Positions 1-5,518 of a DNA stretch of 8,798 nt are shown one piece after another (within the stretch, counting starts at the first letter, position 1; each line of letters begins with the position of its first letter). Both the position numbers and the translations under genes were made by a program. The notes under the pieces are model-generated. The model searched no databases, was not told the origin of the DNA, and saw nothing but the letters and a program-made list of their open reading frames with translations. Source of the stretch: Sulfitobacter sp. (GTDB lineage Bacteria; Pseudomonadota; Alphaproteobacteria; Rhodobacterales; Rhodobacteraceae); NCBI GenBank assembly GCA_024636395.1, contig JAGXHD010000154.1:1-8798 (forward strand). The letters are read 5' to 3'.

Positions 1-40
1 GGCCGGTATATTCGTTCGGCTGTGATCGGTCTTTGGCCAT
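1..40 (-). CDS. mreC: Start of probable MreC, truncated by window edge
   Basis: An ATG on the minus strand at 40-38 opens a frame reading MAKDRSQPNEYTG before the window ends. A purine-rich Shine-Dalgarno (AGGGGGAG, complement of 53-60) lies 12 bases upstream. It starts 51 bases after the mreB stop on the same strand. In Rhodobacterales and most rod-shaped proteobacteria the gene after mreB is mreC, whose product links the MreB filament to the periplasmic wall-synthesis machinery. A polar, charged N-terminus of this kind before a membrane segment is compatible with MreC, but 13 residues cannot prove the family. The identification therefore rests mainly on gene order. Confidence 0.62.
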   Translation of the reverse strand, partial: MAKDRSQPNEYTG

Positions 41-91
41 GGCGGCGCAAAGCTCCCCCTGGTGTGCGCTGTGCGGCGCCGGGTGCGGCGC

Positions 92-1138
92 CTAGCTGTC
101 GTAGTCGATAGCGTGGCGCAACTGCTTCTCGTACTCAAGGGCTTTGCCCGTGCCGAGTGCAACGCAATTAAGCGGTTCGTCGGCCACGGAAATGGCAAGG
201 CCCGTCTGCTCGCGCAGCGCCAGATCCAGATCGCCCAGCAGCGCGCCGCCCCCTGTCAGCATCACGCCACGGTCGACAATGTCTGCGGCGAGATCGGGCG
301 GCGTGGTTTCGAGCGCGGTCATCACCGCTTCGCAAATTTGCTGCACGGGTTCAGCCAACGCTTCGGCAATCTGCGCCTGCGTCACTTCGATTTCCTTCGG
401 CACGCCGTTGAGCAAGTCGCGCCCGCGGATTTGCATTGAGGTGCCGCGCCCGTCATCGGGCATTCGCGCGGTGCCGATGGAGGTCTTGATCCGCTCGGCT
501 GTAGTCTCGCCCACAAGAAGGTTCTGTTGGCGGCGCAAATAGCTGATGATCGCCTCGTCCATCCGGTCCCCACCCACGCGCACCGAACGGGCGTAAACGA
601 TGTCGCCCAACGACAGCACCGCAACCTCGGTTGTGCCGCCGCCGATGTCGACGACCATGTTGCCGGTGGGATCTGTGATCGGCATACCGGCCCCGATGGC
701 GGCGGCGATCGGTTCCGCGATAAGGCCAGCGCGGCGGGCACCGGCGCTCAGCACCGATTGGCGGATGGCGCGTTTCTCGACGGGTGTGGCACCGTGGGGC
801 ACGCAGACGATGATCTTTGGCTTCGAGAAGGTCGAGCGCTTGTGCACCTTACGGATGAAATGCTTGATCATCTCTTCGGCGGTGTCGAAATCGGCGATCA
901 CACCCTCGCGCATGGGGCGGATTGCCTGAATGCTGCCCGGCGTGCGGCCCAGCATCAACTTGGCATCCTCGCCCACGGCCAGCACCTTTTTGACCCCGTC
1001 CTTGATGTGATAGGCCACAACCGAGGGTTCGCTCAGCACGATCCCTTTGCCCTTCACGTAAATCAATGTGTTTGCGGTCCCAAGATCGATCGCCATATCG
1101 GATGACCACAGGCCGCGCAGGTTTCCAAAGATCGACAT
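92..1138 (-). CDS. mreB: Rod shape-determining protein MreB (bacterial actin)
   Basis: This encodes a 348-residue cytoplasmic actin homologue that polymerises under the inner membrane and guides lateral cell-wall synthesis. The N-terminus (MSIFGNLRGLW) fits the short amphipathic membrane-binding segment of MreB. The ATPase signatures are present: phosphate-1 DLGTANT at 18-24, AEPIAAAIGAG at 141-151, phosphate-2 DIGGGTTEV at 164-172, and the adenosine motif MLTGGGALL at 293-301. The length is typical. I chose the ATG at 1138 because an AAGGTG Shine-Dalgarno lies about 8-9 bases upstream. A GTG at 1150 in the same frame would add four residues but falls inside that ribosome-binding site. Probable mreC follows on the same strand, so this is the head of an mre operon. 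Family identity is not in doubt. Confidence 0.97.
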   Translation of the reverse strand: MSIFGNLRGLWSSDMAIDLGTANTLIYVKGKGIVLSEPSVVAYHIKDGVKKVLAVGEDAKLMLGRTPGSIQAIRPMREGVIADFDTAEEMIKHFIRKVHKRSTFSKPKIIVCVPHGATPVEKRAIRQSVLSAGARRAGLIAEPIAAAIGAGMPITDPTGNMVVDIGGGTTEVAVLSLGDIVYARSVRVGGDRMDEAIISYLRRQQNLLVGETTAERIKTSIGTARMPDDGRGTSMQIRGRDLLNGVPKEIEVTQAQIAEALAEPVQQICEAVMTALETTPPDLAADIVDRGVMLTGGGALLGDLDLALREQTGLAISVADEPLNCVALGTGKALEYEKQLRHAIDYDS

Positions 1139-1199
1139 GAGATATAGCACCTTGCAAAATACGTATTGGCCCGCGACTCTCCGGCAGGCGAGTTGCGAC

Positions 1200-1228
1200 C
1201 TTATAGGGCCGCATAGCGCTGGGTTAAA
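1200..1228 (-). promoter_or_regulatory. Candidate mreB promoter
   Basis: On the minus strand a TATAAG box (complement of 1200-1205) matches the sigma70 -10 consensus at 5 of 6 positions. It is preceded, with a 17-base spacer, by TTTAAC (complement of 1223-1228), a poor -35 match. Transcription would begin near 1193 and leave an mreB leader of about 55 bases. That leader contains a 10-bp AT-rich palindrome at 1158-1167 of unknown meaning. The rest of the divergent gap to the VOC gene shows no further clear signal. Confidence 0.4.
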
Positions 1229-1319
1229 GGGGGGGCGGCGCCGGATTAGGCATGTTTGCGCCGCTTGACGGCCACCGCCTCAGGCCCATCTTGGGCAGCA
1301 ACAGTGGAAGGGTGCGGAT

Positions 1320-1904
1320 ATGAAGAAAATACAGACGCTTGGCGTTCATCACATTACGATCATGGGGGCGGACCGCCAGACCAGCATCGATTTCTGGGAG
1401 GGCGTTCTGGGGATGCCTTTCCTGTTCGACCAGCCCAATCTGGATGACGAGAACGAGGGGCATCTCTATTTCGATCCCGGCGACGGTCGGCTGATCACGA
1501 TCTTCACAAACGAGGCGCGCAGCGCCGTGCACGGCCGCACGCCCACGGACGCAGGCTGTGTGCACCATATCGCGTTCGAGTTGGACCGTGCGATGTTCGA
1601 TCAGGTGCTGGAGCGGCTCAAGGCGCGCGGTATCGGCAATTCCGGGGTAAAAGATCGCGGTTTCATGCACTCGATCTATTTCAAGGATCCGCTGGGCCTG
1701 CTGATCGAACTGGCCTGCTATACTTTTATTCCGCCGCGCGGCAGCAGCCACGCCGAAGTGATGCTGGAGGCTCACAAATTACGTGTGGCACGCGGCGACA
1801 AGGCGATCGGACGCGAGCATCTGGCGGATGCGGCTGTCATGATCGTGGAGCGGTCGCAAGGATCATTATCCGCGGACAGGACACCAAAAAACCCGTACGG
1901 ATGA
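1320..1904 (+). CDS. VOC (glyoxalase/extradiol dioxygenase fold) family protein
   Basis: This 194-residue protein has two paired beta-alpha-beta modules of the vicinal oxygen chelate fold. Module one begins with GVHHITI (8-14) and contains HLYFDPGDGRLITIF (48-62). Module two begins with CVHHIAFEL (80-88) and ends with FKDPLGLLIELACY (121-134). The likely metal ligands are a His at 10/11, a His at 82/83 and Glu130, the H-H-E pattern of FosA-like and single-domain dioxygenase-like members. A hydrophilic tail of about 55 residues follows (AEVMLEAHKLRVARGD and onward), ending KNPYG. Proteins of this type are often labelled glyoxalase or biphenyl-diol dioxygenase, but the substrate cannot be read from sequence. 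The start ATG has GGAAGG 8 bases upstream. It is divergent from mreB, and no terminator is visible before the next gene. Confidence 0.85.
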   Translation: MKKIQTLGVHHITIMGADRQTSIDFWEGVLGMPFLFDQPNLDDENEGHLYFDPGDGRLITIFTNEARSAVHGRTPTDAGCVHHIAFELDRAMFDQVLERLKARGIGNSGVKDRGFMHSIYFKDPLGLLIELACYTFIPPRGSSHAEVMLEAHKLRVARGDKAIGREHLADAAVMIVERSQGSLSADRTPKNPYG

Positions 1905-2042
1905 GGCAGCGGCGCCTTACTGTTGTTCGCCTGCCACAAGCCGCAGATGCCCCGAGGGTGTAACGTTGAGTTGTATTGAAAGCTGCCACTGTTCGTTTAG
2001 AGAGGCAGCAATGATAACAAGAGAAAAACGAGGCACCGAGGC

Positions 2043-2900
2043 ATGAAAAAACTTATGATCACAACAGCGCTGTGTTGCGCTGCGACAGGAGCGGCTGCGG
2101 AGCTGACCTACGGGTCCGCCTTTGCGAACCGCCACAACTTTGACAATGGCAGTGCGATTGGGGATTTGAACACTTTCGGCGGCGGCGCCGAGTTTCGGCT
2201 GAACCAGTTTACGATATCGGGAGAGATCAACCGCATTGATGGTGATGGTGGGGCGCTCGATTTCGGCTCCATCGGCGTTGGCTACGCTCTGCCAAACGGC
2301 GTGACCCTGGGGCTGGACTACAGCGGGCTCGATATTGATATCGCCAACGTAGAAGTCCTCTCAGGCTATGCGTTCTATACGTTCGGCAGCTATACGCTGG
2401 GTTTGTCGGCGGGTGACTCCTCGGATCTTTCCGATACGACATATAGCGTGTTCGGCGCGTGGGATGTGTCGCCCAGCGGTACGGTGGGCGCTGATGTAAT
2501 CCGTGTCGAGGGTGATACCCTGCTGGCAGCCTACGCGGTCTACGATCTGGAGAGCTACAGCCTGCAAGCCGATGCCATCGTGCAAGACGATGTCGAGCTG
2601 TTCGCGATTTCGGGATCTTACGATCTGGGCAACAACTTTTCCCTGCTGGGCAGCCTGTCGAGTGTGGATCTGGACGGTGATGGTCTGACTGCGATCTCGT
2701 TCGGCGGGGCCTATGAGTTCGTGCCGGGTGCGAAGGTCGAACTGGCCGTCGGGCGGCTCAATCTGGACGGCGCCGATAACGTGGATCGCCTGTCGCTTGG
2801 CGTGAACTACGAATTCGGCAAGCGGACATCGAAGCGCCGCACACTCAGCAATGTCTTTGGCACAATCGCCAACGGCTCGTTGGGCCTGACAGACTTCTGA
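2043..2900 (+). CDS. Outer-membrane porin-like beta-barrel protein
   Basis: This 285-residue protein begins with a Sec signal peptide: MKK, a hydrophobic core, then a probable cut after AAA at 17-19. The mature part alternates short hydrophobic/aromatic strands with acidic, Gly/Asp/Ser-rich turns, for example GGGAEFRLNQFTISGEI (46-62), SGYAFYTFGSYTLGLSAG (107-124) and LSLGVNYEFG (250-259). I estimate 12-14 amphipathic strands. This fits the small Rhodobacterales porin-like proteins, though no specific solute is implied. DGDG turns at 67-69 and 211-214 could bind cations. About 26 residues with a basic patch (KRTSKRR, 260-266) follow the last obvious strand, and the final residue is Phe, as is usual for BAM-assembled barrels. 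A GAGG ribosome-binding site at 2030-2033 lies 9 bases before the ATG. Transcription ends at the hairpin at 2918-2947. Confidence 0.75.
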   Translation: MKKLMITTALCCAATGAAAELTYGSAFANRHNFDNGSAIGDLNTFGGGAEFRLNQFTISGEINRIDGDGGALDFGSIGVGYALPNGVTLGLDYSGLDIDIANVEVLSGYAFYTFGSYTLGLSAGDSSDLSDTTYSVFGAWDVSPSGTVGADVIRVEGDTLLAAYAVYDLESYSLQADAIVQDDVELFAISGSYDLGNNFSLLGSLSSVDLDGDGLTAISFGGAYEFVPGAKVELAVGRLNLDGADNVDRLSLGVNYEFGKRTSKRRTLSNVFGTIANGSLGLTDF

Positions 2901-2915
2901 TCGGTCTGGACTGAC

Positions 2916-2947
2916 AAAAAAGGCCCCGCACTTGTGCGGGGCCTTTT
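2916..2947. terminator. Bidirectional Rho-independent terminator between porin and leuA
   Basis: A perfect 13-bp inverted repeat (2918-2930 with 2935-2947) encloses a four-base CTTG loop and has a GGCCCCGC core. An A-run at 2916-2921 and a T-run at 2944-2947 flank the core. It therefore works for the plus-strand porin mRNA and, with six U residues, better for the minus-strand leuA mRNA. It lies 17 bases past the porin stop and 22 bases past the leuA stop. Confidence 0.92.
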
Positions 2948-2969
2948 GCGTTTAAAGCTGGCGTTCTAG

Positions 2970-4535
2970 CTAGCTCACATCCTTGTAGTTGATCTCGCGC
3001 TTGTCCGTGCCGCCCTTCTCGCGGCGCACCAGCAAACGGTTGAGCGCGTGGATATAGGCGCGGGCGGACGCGACAACGGTATCGGTATCAGCCGACTGGC
3101 CAGTCACGATGCGCCCCTCTTCTTCGAGCCGCACCGACACGGTCGCCTGCGCGTCGGTGCCCTCGGTCACAGCGGCCACTTGATAGAGTTGCAGGCGGGC
3201 GGAATGCTCCACGAGTGCCTTGATGCACTTGAAAGACGCGTCAACGGGGCCGTCGCCGTCCTGCTCCGTGCTGTGCTCGGTGCCGTCTACGATCAAGCTC
3301 ATCTTGGCGTGGTTCGGCCCGTCGGTTCCGCAGACCACATGCATTGATTTGAGCTTGATACGGTCGGATTCAGGATCGGTGGCGATGCGCATCAGGGCGA
3401 TGAGATCCTCGTCGTAGATCTCCTTCTTGCGGTCGGCGAGTTCCTTGAACCGTACGAAAACATCCTTGAGCTGGTTATCGCCCAACTCATAGCCGAGGTT
3501 TTCGAGCTTGGAGCGCAGCGCTGCACGCCCCGAGTGTTTGCCCATGACGATGTTCGTCTCGGTCAGGCCCACATCCTCCGGCCGCATGATCTCGAAGGTC
3601 TCGGCGTTCTTGAGCATGCCATCCTGGTGGATGCCGCTCTCATGGGCAAAGGCGTTTTTGCCAACGATGGCCTTGTTGTACTGCACGGCAAATCCGGACA
3701 CGGCGGCCACACGGCGCGAGATGTTCATCAGCTTGGTGCTGTCCACGCGGGTCTGGTAGGGCATGATGTCGTTGCGCACGCGCAGCGCCATCACGACCTC
3801 TTCCAGCGCGGTATTGCCCGCCCGCTCGCCCAGACCATTGATGGTACACTCGATCTGGCGCGCGCCCGCTTCCACGGCGGCAAGGCTGTTGGCGGTCGCC
3901 ATGCCCAGATCATTGTGGCAGTGTGTGGCAAAGATCACCTCATCCGCGCCCGGCACACGCTCGAGCAGCATGCGGATCAGCGCGGCGCTCTCAACCGGCG
4001 CGGTATAGCCGACCGTGTCGGGGATGTTGATCGTGGTGGCGCCCGCCTTGATCGCGATCTCGACGGTGCGGCAAAGGTAATCGGCCTCCGTGCGGGTGGC
4101 GTCCATCGGAGACCACTGCACATTATCGCACAGGTTCCGCGCGTGTGTAACCGTCTCGTGGATGCGCTGGGCCATCTGGTCCATATCGAGATTGGGAATG
4201 GCGCGGTGCAGCGGCGAGGTGCCGATAAAGGTATGGATCCGGGGGCGTTTTGCGTGTTTTACAGCTTCCCAGCAGCGGTCGATATCGCCGAATTGCGCAC
4301 GGGCAAGGCCGCAGATCTGCGCGGTCTTCGCCTGTCGGGCGATCTCGGAGACGGCGTTGAAATCGCCCTCGGAGGCGATCGGAAAACCTGCCTCGATCAC
4401 GTCTACGCCCATTTCGTCGAGCAGGCCCGCGATTTCGAGCTTCTCTGCGTGGGTCATGGTGGCGCCGGGGGACTGCTCTCCGTCACGCAATGTCGTGTCG
4501 AAAATCAAGACGCTGTCTTGTGTACTGGTCGTCAT
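2970..4535 (-). CDS. leuA: 2-isopropylmalate synthase
   Basis: LeuA catalyses the first committed step of leucine synthesis, condensing acetyl-CoA with 2-oxoisovalerate to give 2-isopropylmalate. The 521-residue length suits the long bacterial form. FDTTLRDGEQSPG (12-24) opens the TIM barrel and supplies metal ligand Asp13. THCHNDLGMATANSL (204-218) supplies His205 and His207, and GLGERAGNTALEE (234-246) supplies Asn241. The flexible linker carries AFAHESGIHQDG (295-306) and MGKHSGRAALRSKL (331-344). Residues from about 390 to 505 form the C-terminal leucine-binding regulatory domain, so allosteric feedback by leucine is expected. The start ATG has a weak purine-rich site (AGAAAG) 8 bases upstream. 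Upstream on the same strand lies a leucine-rich leader peptide and attenuator-like hairpins; downstream is a strong terminator, so the gene is probably transcribed alone. Confidence 0.97.
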   Translation of the reverse strand: MTTSTQDSVLIFDTTLRDGEQSPGATMTHAEKLEIAGLLDEMGVDVIEAGFPIASEGDFNAVSEIARQAKTAQICGLARAQFGDIDRCWEAVKHAKRPRIHTFIGTSPLHRAIPNLDMDQMAQRIHETVTHARNLCDNVQWSPMDATRTEADYLCRTVEIAIKAGATTINIPDTVGYTAPVESAALIRMLLERVPGADEVIFATHCHNDLGMATANSLAAVEAGARQIECTINGLGERAGNTALEEVVMALRVRNDIMPYQTRVDSTKLMNISRRVAAVSGFAVQYNKAIVGKNAFAHESGIHQDGMLKNAETFEIMRPEDVGLTETNIVMGKHSGRAALRSKLENLGYELGDNQLKDVFVRFKELADRKKEIYDEDLIALMRIATDPESDRIKLKSMHVVCGTDGPNHAKMSLIVDGTEHSTEQDGDGPVDASFKCIKALVEHSARLQLYQVAAVTEGTDAQATVSVRLEEEGRIVTGQSADTDTVVASARAYIHALNRLLVRREKGGTDKREINYKDVS

Positions 4536-4571
4536 GTGATTGGCTTTCTTTTATCTGCTTTTGCTTTTCGT

Positions 4572-4623
4572 GGCGCGCGGCACATCCCTCTGAGCGGGCG
4601 CGCCTGTTTGGCACGCTCAGAGG
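4572..4623 (-). promoter_or_regulatory. Alternative hairpins of a putative leucine attenuator
   Basis: On the leuA transcript, hairpin A pairs CCUCUGAGCG (4623-4614) with CGCUCAGAGG (4596-4587), a perfect 10-bp stem. Its loop can pair internally as UGCC-AAACA-GGCG. Hairpin B pairs GGCGCGC (4604-4598) with GCGCGCC (4578-4572). B's left arm lies in the loop of A and its right arm outside A, so the two cannot easily coexist. The leader-peptide stop codon sits inside the left arm of A. A ribosome finishing the peptide would thus block A and favour B, while one stalled earlier at Leu codons would let A form. Neither hairpin is followed by a U-run, so if B stops expression it must do so by a route other than a standard intrinsic terminator. 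Folding is by eye only. Confidence 0.6.
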
Positions 4624-4700
4624 CGGGCTAGCAGCAGAAGGACACGCAGCAGTGGCGCAATGTTTCGAGCGCTGTGGGGGCTATGTGCAGATGTGTTCAT
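4617..4700 (-). CDS. leuL: Leucine-rich leader peptide of leuA
   Basis: This is a 27-residue ORF from ATG at 4700 to TGA at 4619-4617, ending 81 bases before the leuA start. Its C-terminal segment is PLLRVLLLLARL: seven of the last eleven residues are leucine, encoded by CTG, CTG, CTT, CTG, CTG, CTA and CTC. CTA and CTT are normally uncommon codons in GC-rich alphaproteobacteria, which would sharpen stalling when charged leucyl-tRNA is scarce. Leu-rich leader peptides upstream of leu genes are the established sensor of transcription attenuation in enterics. Here the position, composition and adjacent alternative hairpins match that logic. No Shine-Dalgarno is evident: only AGAGCAG separates the ATG from a TATAAC box. 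The symbol is given by analogy. Confidence 0.8.
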   Translation of the reverse strand: MNTSAHSPHSARNIAPLLRVLLLLARL

Positions 4701-4735
4701 CTGCTCTGTTATAACGGGGGATTTTCAGATGGGAA
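4701..4735 (-). promoter_or_regulatory. Candidate leuA leader promoter
   Basis: On the minus strand TATAAC (complement of 4708-4713) matches the -10 consensus at 5 of 6 positions. With a 16-base spacer, TTCCCA (complement of 4730-4735) matches TTGACA at 4 of 6. Seven bases separate the -10 from the leader-peptide ATG, so transcription should begin at or within a base or two of that ATG. The -35 is weak. An A-run further upstream (complement of 4742-4747) could act as an UP-like element. The TSS is unmapped. Confidence 0.5.
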
Positions 4736-4816
4736 GGGGGCTTTTTTGGCAAGGTGTGAATGATTGCCCCCGGCCACTCAAGATGAGGTCAAAGGAGAAA
4801 TGAAGCTTGGCTTGGT

Positions 4817-4847
4817 GTTGAATGGTATGGGGGCTGCGCTATTTCGG
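4817..4847 (+). promoter_or_regulatory. Candidate RpoH (sigma32-type) promoter of the SDR-photolyase operon
   Basis: GTTG (4817-4820), then 17 bases, then GCTATTTCGG (4838-4847) resembles the alphaproteobacterial heat-shock promoter consensus that I recall as CTTG-N17-CYTATNTNNG, with one mismatch in each half. Read as sigma70 it would be TTGAAT-N15-CTATTT, with a short spacer. Transcription would start about 7-9 bases after the -10, at or just before the SDR ATG at 4853. RpoHII control of cryB-type photolyases is known in Rhodobacter sphaeroides, which makes the match more plausible; the assignment is inference. Confidence 0.4.
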
Positions 4848-4852
4848 CCCTC

Positions 4853-5518
4853 ATGGATAGAGTATTGATTATAGGTGTTTCGGGCGGCATCGGCATGGCA
4901 CTGGCCGACGCATTGCGCCCTCAAGGCACTGAAGTAGTTGGGCTTTCACGCTCGGGCAACGGGCTGGACATCACCGACGAGGCCAGCGTAGAGGCGCATC
5001 TGGGTGCGCTGGACGGCCCGTTTGATGGCATCATCGTGGCGACGGGTGCGTTGGAGATCGACGGAGCGGAGCCCGAGAAAACAATCCGGGCAATCAGTGC
5101 GCGGGCGATGGCGGACCAGTTTGCGGTCAATGCCATCGGGCCCGCGCTGGTTCTGCGGCATGCCGCACGGCTGCTGCCGCGCGAAGGGCGCACGGTTTGT
5201 GCCGTGTTGACAGCGCGGGTGGGATCGATCGGGGACAACCGGATCGGTGGCTGGACGAGTTACCGTGCGGCGAAAGCAGCGGCGAATCAGATCGTGCATA
5301 CGACATCGATCGAACTTGGGCGGACGCACCCCGAAATGATTTGCGTAGCGCTGCATCCGGGGACTGTGAAAACGCCGTTTACAGAGAAGTATCTGGGGCG
5401 TCATCCGGCGGTACCAGCATCTGAGGCTGCGGAGAATTTATTGCGTGTGATGAGTGGCCTGACGCCTGAACAGTCCGGCGGATTTTACGACTGGGCGGGT
5501 GAAGAGGTCGTATGGTGA
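4853..5518 (+). CDS. Short-chain dehydrogenase/reductase (C-factor-like)
   Basis: This 221-residue classical-type SDR is a cytosolic NAD(P)-dependent oxidoreductase. The Rossmann nucleotide-binding motif GVSGGIG is at 8-14, and ATG at 63-65 corresponds to the usual NAG position. The catalytic tetrad is Asn93 (VNAIGP), Ser125 (VGSIGD), Tyr137 and Lys141 (YRAAK). LHPGTVKTPF at 167-176 is the usual loop after strand six. The architecture resembles the Myxococcus CsgA/C-factor subgroup, whose substrates are mostly unknown. The ATG must be near 4853 because the nucleotide motif begins at residue 8 and no other start codon lies in frame just upstream. There is no recognisable Shine-Dalgarno in the preceding 15 bases. 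Its stop overlaps the photolyase start, so the two genes are co-transcribed and probably translationally coupled. Confidence 0.9.
   Translation: MDRVLIIGVSGGIGMALADALRPQGTEVVGLSRSGNGLDITDEASVEAHLGALDGPFDGIIVATGALEIDGAEPEKTIRAISARAMADQFAVNAIGPALVLRHAARLLPREGRTVCAVLTARVGSIGDNRIGGWTSYRAAKAAANQIVHTTSIELGRTHPEMICVALHPGTVKTPFTEKYLGRHPAVPASEAAENLLRVMSGLTPEQSGGFYDWAGEEVVW

Larger units (their letters stand above)
4536..4852. other. Divergent intergenic region between leuA and the SDR gene
   Basis: This 317-base gap carries control sequences for both flanking genes. On the minus strand, reading towards leuA, are a promoter-like pair near 4708-4735, the leader peptide (4700-4617) and the two alternative hairpins (4623-4572). 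On the plus strand a sigma32-like promoter lies at 4817-4847, directly before the SDR start. Between them, 4736-4800 contains G/C homopolymer runs, including a 6-bp GGGGGC/GCCCCC repeat (4736-4741 and 4766-4771), to which I assign no function. Confidence 0.8.

Noticed and set aside
527..1105. 192-codon plus-strand frame opposite mreB
   Set aside because: Shadow of mreB, with no domain and no ribosome-binding site.
1138..1150. GTG at 1150 as the mreB start
   Set aside because: It lies within the Shine-Dalgarno of the ATG at 1138, and MreB N-termini begin with the short amphipathic segment that starts at that ATG.
1224..1775. 183-codon minus-strand frame opposite the VOC gene
   Set aside because: It overlaps a conserved VOC protein whose metal-site motifs are on the plus strand, and its own translation shows no family features.
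1982..2009. GCTGCC/GGCAGC hairpin in the porin upstream region
   Set aside because: A 6-bp stem with a 16-base loop is within chance expectation here, and it does not cover the ribosome-binding site.
3534..4631. 365-codon open frame antisense to leuA
   Set aside because: leuA is unmistakable on the other strand. The antisense frame is rich in His, Gly, Arg and Ala, has no recognisable domain, and runs across the leuA leader, typical of a GC-rich shadow.
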